A DNA stretch of 20,371 nt, taken from positions 1 to 20,371 of the forward strand of contig JAJZLO010000037.1 in the NCBI GenBank assembly GCA_021803405.1, read 5' to 3'. The notes under the pieces are model-generated. The model was not told the DNA's origin, made no database searches, and saw nothing but the letters and a program-made list of their open reading frames with translations. A program made the translations under genes and the position numbers. The stretch is from Microcaldota archaeon (GTDB lineage: Archaea; Micrarchaeota; Micrarchaeia; Micrarchaeales; CABMGC01). Below are positions 13,304-20,371 of this stretch, in pieces; positions within the stretch are counted from its first letter, which is position 1, and every line of letters begins with the position of its first letter.

Positions 13304-15999
13304 AGATACTCGCTTTTCTTTATTTTTTGTAGAACCTGTTGCCTTAATTCTCTAAGATGGCGTCGCCTATCTTTCATCAATATCACATCGGCTTCCCCCA
13401 TAGTTATCATCATGTGTGAAAAAGGAGATGGAACTTCGGTCTTTATTATCTTGAAATTTATTTCTTTGTTAAGAATGCCAGAAAGTATTTTTTTGGCCCT
13501 AGGCAGATCCATTAAATCCTCAAATATCTCTCTGTAAGTTTCCTTTATAATTGGAAAATTTGGACTTATCTCCTCTGCTGCCTTTAATATAAGTTGTGAG
13601 CTTATCTGCTGTTTTCTTACGCTTATCTTCTGCCCTTTATAATTCCTTAGAATCATAAAGCTTCTTGCTGCATTGTATCTAAAACGCCTTCGCATCATCT
13701 CTGTTCTTTTTATATTGTTTTTCAATAACCTTAAGGTATCAAGCTCAGTAGCGTCTGATATGACCTCTTCTATTATTTTTTTATTTATTGATTTTGATCT
13801 GGGCAAACCTATCACAAATCCATTATCATTTATACTTATTCCTAAATCTATTCCTGCTTTTTCGCTTAGAAGCATAGCAAAAATTCTTGATAGAGCATCA
13901 TTTATGCGTCTGCCGAATAGGGCATGAAATATGATAAGCTCTCTTTCTTCTTGATCATCATAGGTCATCTCTATTAGTATTAATTTATCTGTAGGGATTA
14001 CGCCAGTATAGAAAAACTGCTCTGCAAAGTAGTTATATATTGAATTTTTAGCATTGCTATCTATTGGCATTGAGTCGAGGAGTTTTTTGCTTTCTGCATT
14101 TGGTTTCAGTAGATTTTTTGAAAGAAGTTCTAATATTTCCTTCTTGCTTGTTTTTTTAACCTTCTTTGCTATTTTTGAAGCTTTGTTTAATGAGATTAAG
14201 GTAGATGCCAGATCGTTCCTGAACTTCCCTATCTCTATTGCTAACTCGTATGTAAGGGGAAGCTGTTCGGAGTACCAAGGTGGTATTGTAGGCACCTCTC
14301 CAGGAGCCAATGAAACATAGCACTTCATTACCTTTGCATAATCAAATCTATAGGTTTTGCCGCCTAACGCAAAGATATCTCCAGGCTTTAATCTTGAAAG
14401 AAACTCCTCCTCTATGCTGCCTATCCATTTATTGTCTTTTGTAAGAACATCTATGGCCACTTGATCAGGTATAGTTCCAAGATTTAAAAAATATATTAGT
14501 CTTGTTAGTTTACCACGCCTGCTCATGGTTTTTTCTTTTTCATCATACCATATCTTCGCGTATACACGCCTGCTTTCAAGACCAACATACATTCCAGAAA
14601 GATACTCTAGTAATGAGATAAAGTCTCCCCTTTCTAGATTGTGGTATGCGTAGGCAGTTTTTATTACTGAATATGCTTCTTCTATATCCCACTTTTTGTT
14701 TTGTGACATACCGACTAAATGCTGTGCCAATACATCTAAGGCATTTTTAGGAACCTTGAAAGAGTCTATATGCCTTTTTTTAGCCGCATCAAGCATTACT
14801 GAGCACTCGACTAGATCATCCCTATTGGTAACTATAACCTCGCCTATCGCAATGTCATTAAAACTGTGTCCGCTTCTTCCAAATCTCTGTACCGCTCTTG
14901 CGACGCTTTTTGGGGAGCCTATCTGTATTACATTATCTATTGTCCCAATATCTATACCGAGTTCAAGACTTGTAGATGAAACGACACACCTTAACTTTCC
15001 TTTTTTAAGTAATTCTTCAACGCCTAGCCTTGTTTCTCTTGAAAGAGAACCATGATGGGCAGCTATTTTATCTTCTCCGTATTTGAATCTTTTTTCAAGA
15101 TTGTAGGAGACCCTTTCTGTCCCACTGCGGGTATTTGTAAATATAAGTGTTGTTTTATTTTTCTTTATTATTGAATCAAGTATGGCATAGATGTTTTTTT
15201 CTATATTCTCATCTTTGGCAGATATTATGTCTTTGACAGGGCTCATAGCTATAAACTGCATTTTTTTATCCCATGTGGCATCGATTATATAACAATCCCT
15301 TTCGGTAACATCATTTTTATAACCTACAAGAAATCTTGCCGCTTCCTCAAGCGGTGAAAGGGTTGCACCCAGGCCTATTCTTATAAAATCATGACCGATC
15401 ATATTTGAAAGGCGTTCTATAGATAATGAAAGATGAACGCCTCTTTTATTATTAGCAAGCTCATGAAGCTCATCTATTATTACATACTTGACCGTTTTCA
15501 TATTTTCCATGAATTTAGGCGAGTTGAGAAGTATAGCAAGACTTTCAGGTGTTGTCACTAGTATATTTGGAGGTCGCTTTAGCATGACTTGCCTGTCTTT
15601 TTGTGGCGTATCTCCGGTCCTTATCCCAACGGTTATTTTTTTTAGCGGTAGAGCCATCTTTGAAAAGATCTCTTCAAGAGGCTCACTTAGATTTTTATAT
15701 ATGTCGTTATTAAGAGCACGCAGAGGAGAGACATATATACAGTATATCTTATCTTCAAGCGTATTATTTACAGATAAATCCATTAGATCACTTAATATTC
15801 CGGTAAATGCAGAAAAGGTTTTACCGCTTCCAGTAGGAGCGGTTATAAGCATATTTTTCCCCTCCTTTAAAAGTTTGAACGAATATCTTTGAGGAGGTGT
15901 CAAGGTCTTATATTTAGACTCGAACCATTTTCTTATGAATATATTTAAGCTTGAGAGACTTTCTTCAATGGTAAATGGCTCTTTTTTGAACTCTATCAT
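13300..15999 (-). CDS. lhr: Lhr-type superfamily 2 DEAH-like helicase
   Basis: The 899-residue protein has the full SF2 helicase core. Visible motifs are TPPQ (Q-motif region, 34-37), APTGSGKT (54-61), SPLRAL (91-96), TTPESL (149-154), DELH (176-179), GLGATLS (209-215, where many relatives have SAT), HHGSLS (315-320), SSTSLELGID (341-350) and QRFGRSGH (371-378). A winged-helix and Lhr-specific C-terminal region fills about 400-899. Size and motif wording fit the archaeal Lhr-core group. Characterised Lhr proteins are 3'-5' translocases that unwind DNA forks and RNA:DNA hybrids and are implicated in repair. It heads the run Lhr > phosphoesterase > RNase HI on one strand. TATAATATCA (16025-16016) lies about 17-26 bases before the ATG, so the mRNA is probably leaderless. 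Confidence 0.95.
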   Translation of the reverse strand: MIEFKKEPFTIEESLSSLNIFIRKWFESKYKTLTPPQRYSFKLLKEGKNMLITAPTGSGKTFSAFTGILSDLMDLSVNNTLEDKIYCIYVSPLRALNNDIYKNLSEPLEEIFSKMALPLKKITVGIRTGDTPQKDRQVMLKRPPNILVTTPESLAILLNSPKFMENMKTVKYVIIDELHELANNKRGVHLSLSIERLSNMIGHDFIRIGLGATLSPLEEAARFLVGYKNDVTERDCYIIDATWDKKMQFIAMSPVKDIISAKDENIEKNIYAILDSIIKKNKTTLIFTNTRSGTERVSYNLEKRFKYGEDKIAAHHGSLSRETRLGVEELLKKGKLRCVVSSTSLELGIDIGTIDNVIQIGSPKSVARAVQRFGRSGHSFNDIAIGEVIVTNRDDLVECSVMLDAAKKRHIDSFKVPKNALDVLAQHLVGMSQNKKWDIEEAYSVIKTAYAYHNLERGDFISLLEYLSGMYVGLESRRVYAKIWYDEKEKTMSRRGKLTRLIYFLNLGTIPDQVAIDVLTKDNKWIGSIEEEFLSRLKPGDIFALGGKTYRFDYAKVMKCYVSLAPGEVPTIPPWYSEQLPLTYELAIEIGKFRNDLASTLISLNKASKIAKKVKKTSKKEILELLSKNLLKPNAESKKLLDSMPIDSNAKNSIYNYFAEQFFYTGVIPTDKLILIEMTYDDQEERELIIFHALFGRRINDALSRIFAMLLSEKAGIDLGISINDNGFVIGLPRSKSINKKIIEEVISDATELDTLRLLKNNIKRTEMMRRRFRYNAARSFMILRNYKGQKISVRKQQISSQLILKAAEEISPNFPIIKETYREIFEDLMDLPRAKKILSGILNKEINFKIIKTEVPSPFSHMMITMGEADVILMKDRRRHLRELRQQVLQKIKKSEYL

Positions 16000-16015
16000 A
16001 AAATCAGTTTAGCTA

Positions 16016-16105
16016 TGATATTATACCGCGGCAAAATTAATATACATTCTTTGTTTGGTTTATATCAGAAAAGTATTCTGTAAAACATTTAAAACGTTTA
16101 TATCA
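16016..16105. promoter_or_regulatory. Divergent promoter region between lhr and the small lysine-rich gene
   Basis: On the minus strand TATAATATCA (16025-16016) is well placed as the lhr TATA box. On the plus strand the 10-bp sequence GTTTATATCA occurs twice (16058-16067 and 16096-16105), 38 bp apart; the second copy lies about 47-56 bases before the ATG at 16152 and fits a TATA box. The duplication might give two promoters or a regulator site. Confidence 0.45.
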
Positions 16106-16151
16106 ATACAAGAAAGGATATTGTTAAACATATATAGTTATTTATTTTATT

Positions 16152-16394
16152 ATGAGCAAAGGTGTGGTATTGTCAAAAAATAATTCAAAAAAGATACAGG
16201 CATTAAAAAGATCGCAGGAGATAGAGAATATTTTAAAAAAGGGGATAATGGAAAGCGAGGCTTTGCAGAACAGCGGGGATGACAGGCCTGAAGACGAGGC
16301 ACATATAAATGAGCTTCTAGAGAATAATAAAAAGTATAAAGAAGGCAACGTCAAAAATAAAAAAACATCTGGAAAAAGAGCTAAAAAGAAATAA
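16152..16394 (+). CDS. Small highly charged protein with lysine-rich C-terminus
   Basis: The frame encodes 80 residues, rich in Lys, Glu and Asn, with a predicted helical centre (IQALKRSQEIENILKKG) and a basic tail (KKTSGKRAKKK). It has no signal peptide, membrane segment, cysteine pair or recognised domain. A TATA-like element lies upstream, and the gene is divergent from lhr and convergent with the CAP-protein gene (12 bp between ends). The opposite strand is open too, but its product would be an unlikely Phe/Ser/Leu-rich chain, as expected for the shadow of Lys/Glu codons. A nucleic-acid-binding role is possible because of the basic tail, but this is only inference. Confidence 0.6.
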   Translation: MSKGVVLSKNNSKKIQALKRSQEIENILKKGIMESEALQNSGDDRPEDEAHINELLENNKKYKEGNVKNKKTSGKRAKKK

Positions 16395-16406
16395 AGAAAA
16401 CTACCG

Positions 16407-17468
16407 CTATATATTCTTTGGAAGATACTCAAAGCCTGTGGAGTTTATGAAGATAGTATAATCAGAGGCTGTAAAGGCATTTCCGGTACTGTCGTTTTTT
16501 ATTAATACGAGTATCGTATACTCACCTGGACCATATGTTTTTATTATTTTTTTAATGTTGAAAGAAACCTTGAAGATGTTCTTATTTATGTAATAATTAT
16601 CTGCAACTATTGTAGATATATTTTGATAATATTCATTGCTGTTGTTTACAACGCCTGCAATCTCATTTCCAAAACTGTAAGGAGTTTTAGGAACATTGGA
16701 TCTTGTTAAATTAACAAGTAAAGGATCATACGAAACATAAGCACCATAAAAAGAAAGATTATTTGAGGTATTTCCAAGTAAGTACACCTCTCCATTATTT
16801 GAGTAACTTGGAGAATTTGGGCTCCATGAGATATAGTCATTTATAAAATCCTCGACAAAATATACAGTGCTTGCATTATACGCCACTCCTATACTTACTT
16901 GATTATGATAAGGGTTTAGTATATTGTCCCTATGCCCATTATTGCAGCATATTGAGTCGTTATACATCATGCTGTACTCCATATTATATAACGCATTTGT
17001 TACGTTAATATTTCCGAAGCAGCCCAAAGCGCCGCATGAGGTGCTTTCCTCGTATGCTATATTTTCTTGCACCGATTGATTGCCTCCTAACAAAGTATAT
17101 CTCATATATGGCTTCATATCAAATAAATCCCAATGGCTAAAGTAGTTATATTCCAACATACTTTCTGCGTGCTGCTGCGCTGATGAAATGTTAGAGAGTG
17201 AAACAGGTGGCAAACCAAATTTACTCCGGTCGTTATTTATAAGACCTAATGCATAAAAATCAAGAGCAGTTTGATTTATTTTTTGTATTGGTATTGTAGT
17301 GAGATTAGAGGCATTCACGCTCTCATTTATTGATGATGTTCCAATGATATTAGGTATTGAGGAACCTGTTTTATTTATTATTAATCCAAGAGTGCCAATC
17401 TTTGTTATGAAAACAAAAAGCAAGAATATTATTGTAATAAAAAATAAAATATCGACAATTTTACGCAT
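16407..17468 (-). CDS. Membrane-anchored CAP/SCP-domain extracellular protein
   Basis: The 353-residue protein has an N-terminal membrane helix (about 6-24) and a sequon-rich linker. A CAP (SCP/PR-1) domain follows at about 68-200: LINNDRSKFGLPPV, an AESMLEYNYFSHWD stretch with H112, QENIAY with E135, E164, and NNGHRDNILNP with H179. These match the CAP cavity residues. Two close cysteine pairs (C145/C150, C174/C175) could form disulfides. The last 150 residues look like a beta-sandwich with more sequons and no family match. The topology puts the body outside the cell. The ATG at 17468 was chosen because AGTGA lies five bases upstream; a TTG at 17483 would add five residues. It follows the response-regulator gene by 23 bp, so the two are probably co-transcribed. 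CAP proteins are secreted in all domains with varied, often unknown, activities. Confidence 0.88.
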   Translation of the reverse strand: MRKIVDILFFITIIFLLFVFITKIGTLGLIINKTGSSIPNIIGTSSINESVNASNLTTIPIQKINQTALDFYALGLINNDRSKFGLPPVSLSNISSAQQHAESMLEYNYFSHWDLFDMKPYMRYTLLGGNQSVQENIAYEESTSCGALGCFGNINVTNALYNMEYSMMYNDSICCNNGHRDNILNPYHNQVSIGVAYNASTVYFVEDFINDYISWSPNSPSYSNNGEVYLLGNTSNNLSFYGAYVSYDPLLVNLTRSNVPKTPYSFGNEIAGVVNNSNEYYQNISTIVADNYYINKNIFKVSFNIKKIIKTYGPGEYTILVLIKNDSTGNAFTASDYTIFINSTGFEYLPKNI

Positions 17469-17491
17469 AATATTCACTGCCAATTATTAAA

Positions 17492-18700
17492 TTATTCATC
17501 GGCTTTCTTGCTTCCTTTACCTACCGAGAGCCTGACACCGTTTGGATCCCTAGTTATTGTTATATCTAGCTCATCACTTCCAAGCATATGCCTTAACTCC
17601 TCATAGGTATACGAACCTATATCCTTGCTATCTGTCTTTACATCCTTATTTTTAAGAACCTCTGCCCTTCTTTGTATTAGCGCCCCTTTTTCTATTGAGT
17701 TATATATTAACTCTAACTTTGGTTTTTCTGCACCGTAGATATCCTCTATACCTCGTTCAATTGGCTTGTAGCCTTCTCCTTGGTATATGAACTTTTCTAC
17801 AGCTTTGAACTCTCCTTTTAGATTAGAAACGACATTTGATACATTAGACTTATTTCCTGCTATTACAAAGTCATCGCCATTTAAGAACCCTACAAAGGTA
17901 TTGCCTCCCTTTTCTTTTACATTGTCCTGAATCAACTGCGACACAAGCCTTAGAATTGTTATTCCAGATTCATTTCCGAACCTTTGAGCAAAGTTTGCAA
18001 GACCATCCACCATAAGTCGTCCTATTTCATAATTGTCATTTTTTTCTGCCAGAGCTTTCTCTACAGCATCTGAAATCTTCTCTTCGTTAGGAAGATCTAT
18101 CAAAGGATCAAACTTTTTACCTTTCTTTTTTAGGAATATAGTAACTAAGCTTCTAAGTTCTGAAGGATCAAAAGGCTTTTGTATATAATAATCTGCGCCG
18201 TATTTTATTCCTTTGAACCTATTTGAGGTAGCATCCATCGCACTTACAATTATAACTATTGTATCTTTTATTTGAGTATCGCTTTTGATTTTTTGGCATA
18301 TCTCTAATCCGTCCATACCAGGCAACATAAGATCTAAGACTACAAGATCAGGTTTCTCAAATCTTATCCTGCGTATAGCTTCCATACCGTCGTTTATCTG
18401 CGTTATGTCAAAGCCCCTGCCTATAGAAAGAGCCATTAATTGATTGATGTTTTTATCGTCCTCTACAATCATTATTCGCCTTAAAAGTTGCTTGTCTTGA
18501 AGAACATAATAAGTAGGTATGCCGCCGCTACTTCTTGATGCTATGGCATTTGCCTTTTCAAGCTCAAGAAGGCTTTTTTTAAGTATTTCATCAGATATTC
18601 CAGTGTCTAATGCAAAACCTTTAAGCTCATTATAGGTTATTTCTTGTTTGTCATTCAATAATGATATTATGTCTGCTTCTGAATCTTCCAAACTTTTCAT
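17492..18700 (-). CDS. Response regulator: winged helix + receiver + degenerate GGDEF-like domain
   Basis: The 402-residue protein begins with a helical domain (1-70) resembling a winged helix. A CheY-type receiver (74-192) follows with acidic pair D81/D82, phosphoacceptor D123 in VVLDLMLPGMDG, S153 and K175 in QKPFDP, all the residues needed for phosphorylation. Residues about 198-330 follow the order of a GGDEF domain: DPLIDLPNEEK where diguanylate cyclases have DxLTGLPNR, and NGDDF (274-278) in place of GGDEF, followed by VIAG. The signature glycine and glutamate are changed, so cyclase activity is doubtful. The C-terminus (360-402) is a small charged segment. No histidine kinase lies in the window. 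The start is supported by GGCGAT upstream. It is followed by the CAP-protein gene. PleD-like phosphorylation control of an inactive or altered GGDEF output is inference. Confidence 0.9.
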   Translation of the reverse strand: MKSLEDSEADIISLLNDKQEITYNELKGFALDTGISDEILKKSLLELEKANAIASRSSGGIPTYYVLQDKQLLRRIMIVEDDKNINQLMALSIGRGFDITQINDGMEAIRRIRFEKPDLVVLDLMLPGMDGLEICQKIKSDTQIKDTIVIIVSAMDATSNRFKGIKYGADYYIQKPFDPSELRSLVTIFLKKKGKKFDPLIDLPNEEKISDAVEKALAEKNDNYEIGRLMVDGLANFAQRFGNESGITILRLVSQLIQDNVKEKGGNTFVGFLNGDDFVIAGNKSNVSNVVSNLKGEFKAVEKFIYQGEGYKPIERGIEDIYGAEKPKLELIYNSIEKGALIQRRAEVLKNKDVKTDSKDIGSYTYEELRHMLGSDELDITITRDPNGVRLSVGKGSKKADE

Positions 18701-18818
18701 ACTAATCGCCAGTATTAAATGAATAGTAAATATATTATGCTTTTTTTGAAAAAATGAATAACAGTATAAATTGTATGCTCAATTTATAAATTTTTGTTGA
18801 GATACTACCTTGATCTAA
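18701..18818. promoter_or_regulatory. Divergent promoter region between the response regulator and SDR genes
   Basis: The 118-bp gap separates divergent genes. TTTATAAAT (18783-18791) lies about 28 bases before the SDR ATG, which predicts a leaderless mRNA. On the minus strand an AATATATTTA stretch (about 18735-18726) lies 25-35 bases before the response-regulator ATG and fits its TATA box. Confidence 0.45.
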
Positions 18819-19265
18819 ATGAAACTTGAAAATAATACAATACTTATAACTGGAGGCTCTACTGGGATAGGCTTTGCTTTGGCAGAGTACTTTGCAACTA
18901 AAAATAAGGTAATAGTATGCAGTAAAAATAAGATAAATATAGAGAACGCAAAAAAGAGAATACCCACTCTATATAGTTATGTCTGTGATCTTTCAAAGAA
19001 AGAAGAACGTGAAAAGTTTGTAGAATGGATTGTTAAAAATCATAGTGATTTAAATATTTTAATAAACAACGCCGGTATACAAAAGAAAATTAATATAAAA
19101 GAATGGCAAAACTCATCGGATATTGAAGATGAGATAGATATTAACCTTAAAGCTCCAATTTATCTGTCTTTAAGTTTACTCCATATACTAATTACAAAAG
19201 AAAACCCAGCCATAATAAATGTTTCGTCAGGATTGGCTTTGTTTAATAAGTTAAAAATTGTTTAA
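18819..19265 (+). pseudogene. Truncated short-chain dehydrogenase/reductase (SDR)
   Basis: The N-terminal half of a classical SDR is present: TGGSTGIG (12-19) of the nucleotide-binding fold, NNAG (83-86), and INVSSG (133-138) with the catalytic serine. The frame stops at residue 148, straight after the strand that carries the serine. It lacks the YxxxK active site and the rest of the usual 230-250 residues, so it cannot work as a normal reductase. No YxxxK-containing continuation was seen in the next 100 bases, which points to a deletion or replacement rather than a simple frameshift. A 12-bp direct repeat brackets the break. The promoter-like TTTATAAAT upstream is intact, so it may still be transcribed. 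Confidence 0.8.
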
Positions 19266-19270
19266 TAAGT
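19240..19270 (+). repeat. 12-bp direct repeat at the SDR truncation point
   Basis: TGTTTAATAAGT occurs at 19240-19251 and again at 19259-19270 with 7 bp between. The stop codon of the truncated SDR lies in the second copy. Short direct repeats at a gene break are typical of slippage deletion or of the footprint of an insertion; which applies here cannot be told from one sequence. Confidence 0.75.
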
Positions 19271-19290
19271 AAGGTTTTTGTTTAAAAAGT

Positions 19291-19361
19291 CATTTTGTAT
19301 ATATAATGAGACTGGAAGTGAAGTGATTTAGTTTTTCCTACCACTATAATAAGCTGGTTTT
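19291..19361 (+). promoter_or_regulatory. Putative promoter of the nuclease-like gene
   Basis: GTATATATAATG (19298-19309) is a strong TATA-like sequence about 53-64 bases before the ATG at 19362, giving a predicted leader of about 30 bases. T-runs just before it (19276-19295) could terminate transcripts entering from the broken SDR gene. Confidence 0.45.
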
Positions 19362-20042
19362 ATGGCGATAGGGGAAGAAACTTATGGGGGCTATATTTGT
19401 GTAGCTGTTTCTCTGAATGCTTTAGATGACAAACAGCTAATAGAGGCTATTGAAAGCAAAGCAAGAGAGATGCGGGACAAAGTAAATAAAAAAGCACCTG
19501 ATGGAAAGATTAGATCAAAAGAACTGATATATTGGAATAATCTGGGTGGAGAATTAGCTCAGAGAGCAGTAGAATCTTACCTTTACTCTTTAATAAAGGA
19601 ACATAATGTCAAGGCAAGAATAATTAGTCAAGTGCCACAGATTTATGACTATCAAACACATAGAGATATCATAATAGAAGTAAATGGAATAATGAAAACG
19701 CTCGAAGTTCGATCATCCTTCAATTATAAGACGTCTTTTGAAAGAGTATTATCTGGTGCATTCTCTTTAATTGGCCCTTATAGAACTTCTTATAAGGGTA
19801 AGGAACCAGACAAAGATTTTTACATAACCGTTGTTCATAGATGTGAAAATTGGGAAATAGAAAACAAATTAAAAAACAACGTTAAAGCATATATTGCTGG
19901 AGGAGCTTCAAAAGAGATATTTGAAGAATATGGGACTAAGGAAATGCTAAAACAAGAAGGTGCAGAGTATCTAATAATTCGCCCTATAAACTCGGTAGTA
20001 GGTGTCCCAACGCTCTTTAAAGAAATCCTTGAAATAAAATAA
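19362..20042 (+). CDS. Probable PD-(D/E)xK-type nuclease, possibly a restriction enzyme
   Basis: I do not recognise the family by name. The 226-residue protein is soluble and alpha/beta. Its central part has a spacing typical of PD-(D/E)xK nucleases: a helix with E64 (LGGELAQRAVESYL), then HRDIIIEVNG with D102, then TLEVRSS with E115 and R117, where lysine is usual. A following DFYITVV strand fits the core. Arginine in place of the lysine is unusual but has precedents in divergent members. It lies between a broken SDR gene and, tail to tail, a second restriction-endonuclease-like domain that ends 5 bp away on the other strand. This supports a restriction or defence role by association. No DNA-recognition domain can be identified. 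An unrelated DNA-binding protein remains possible. Confidence 0.6.
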   Translation: MAIGEETYGGYICVAVSLNALDDKQLIEAIESKAREMRDKVNKKAPDGKIRSKELIYWNNLGGELAQRAVESYLYSLIKEHNVKARIISQVPQIYDYQTHRDIIIEVNGIMKTLEVRSSFNYKTSFERVLSGAFSLIGPYRTSYKGKEPDKDFYITVVHRCENWEIENKLKNNVKAYIAGGASKEIFEEYGTKEMLKQEGAEYLIIRPINSVVGVPTLFKEILEIK

Positions 20043-20047
20043 TAATC

Positions 20048-20371
20048 TTATTCTGCTATTTCTCCATCTAAAAGTTCCTGAACCGTTCTTAGTATTATCT
20101 CTATCTCCCCTTTTCCTTTGATTCTTGCTACTTCTTCTATAGCTTGCTTGGAAAAGGAATACGCAATTATGTATCCTCTTTTCTTTTTAGCATAACGTAT
20201 AGAGCTTTCAAACTGTTGGACTACTGGCCTTCCTACTCCATCGCTCTGTTTAACCTGAATAGGATAACCGCCTTTTATCTGTGGAGTATATCCGTCTATT
20301 CCCATATCTCCAGATAGGGTTTTACTTACCGTGCCTCTGAATTTGTCAATTACCCAGTTCTGGAATTCAAA
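20048..20371 (-). CDS. Partial: C-terminal restriction-endonuclease-like domain, probably of a DNA methylase fusion
   Basis: The frame is open from the window's right edge to the stop at 20048, giving 107 visible residues with the N-terminus missing. It begins FEFQNWVIDKFRG, then SGDMGIDGYTP and PIQVKQSDGVGR, and later IIAYSFSKQAIEEVARI. GDMGID and QVK provide the D...QxK variant of the PD-(D/E)xK nuclease core seen in Mrr-like domains. The wording closely recalls, from memory, a domain found at the C-terminus of archaeal DNA methyltransferases (adenine/cytosine N4/N6 type), which would make this a combined methylase-nuclease; the methylase part would lie beyond the window. An ATG at 20305 is inside the domain and is not the true start. 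It is convergent with the nuclease-like gene to its left. Confidence 0.75.
   Translation of the reverse strand, partial: FEFQNWVIDKFRGTVSKTLSGDMGIDGYTPQIKGGYPIQVKQSDGVGRPVVQQFESSIRYAKKKRGYIIAYSFSKQAIEEVARIKGKGEIEIILRTVQELLDGEIAE

Noticed and set aside
14696..15892. Long plus-strand open frames (119 and 134 residues) inside lhr.
   Set aside because: They lie fully antisense to conserved helicase motifs.
16142..16432. Minus-strand 96-residue open frame opposite the lysine-rich small gene, overlapping the end of the CAP gene.
   Set aside because: Its Phe/Ser/Leu-rich product is the expected shadow of Lys/Glu codons, and it overlaps a certain gene on the same strand.

Overview
The window looks like chromosomal DNA of an AT-rich archaeon, most likely a small-genome, host-associated (DPANN-type) lineage such as the Parvarchaeota/Micrarchaeota. 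The archaeal call rests on four things: an intron-bearing tRNA-Ala without encoded CCA, an Lhr helicase with its usual ICC-like phosphoesterase partner, a Vps4/CDC48-type AAA ATPase, and TATA boxes 20-40 bp upstream of starts. The DPANN placement is inference from the giant surface protein, the very short intergenic gaps and the many unrecognised small proteins.

Layout from left to right. Positions 71-209 hold a minus-strand tRNA-Ala(UGC) whose intron and 3' trailer carry two copies of one hairpin-forming repeat. A 42-residue acidic microprotein with an internal tandem duplication follows on the plus strand (376-504). Most of the left half (541-9588, minus) is one 3015-residue membrane-anchored surface protein. 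It has a signal peptide, about 800 residues of Ser/Gln-rich repeats with a hydrophobic residue every fourth position, then Ig-like and beta-propeller-like regions, a cysteine-rich C-terminal region, one membrane helix and a lysine-rich cytoplasmic tail. A divergent pair (acidic small protein plus three-helix membrane protein, 9684-10487, plus) lies beside its promoter.

The middle (10489-15999) is all minus strand: a TPR-AAA ATPase with its own AT-rich upstream region, and a three-gene run Lhr helicase > ICC-like phosphoesterase > RNase HI. The first two genes overlap by ATGA and the third follows after 30 bp, which suggests a nucleic-acid processing operon acting on RNA:DNA hybrids or DNA ends. 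A small lysine-rich protein is read divergently from Lhr (16152-16394).

The right part holds a minus-strand pair, a response regulator with a degenerate GGDEF-like domain followed by a membrane-anchored CAP/SCP-domain protein (18700 to 16407). Beyond it lies what looks like an accessory segment: a short-chain dehydrogenase gene truncated before its catalytic YxxxK motif, with a 12-bp direct repeat at the break; a probable PD-(D/E)xK-type nuclease (19362-20042); and, convergent with it, the C-terminal end of a restriction-endonuclease-like domain that runs off the window (20048-20371). These last genes suggest a restriction-modification or defence locus.

No gene-free stretch exceeds about 300 bases. 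No CRISPR array, insertion sequence or rRNA gene was seen.
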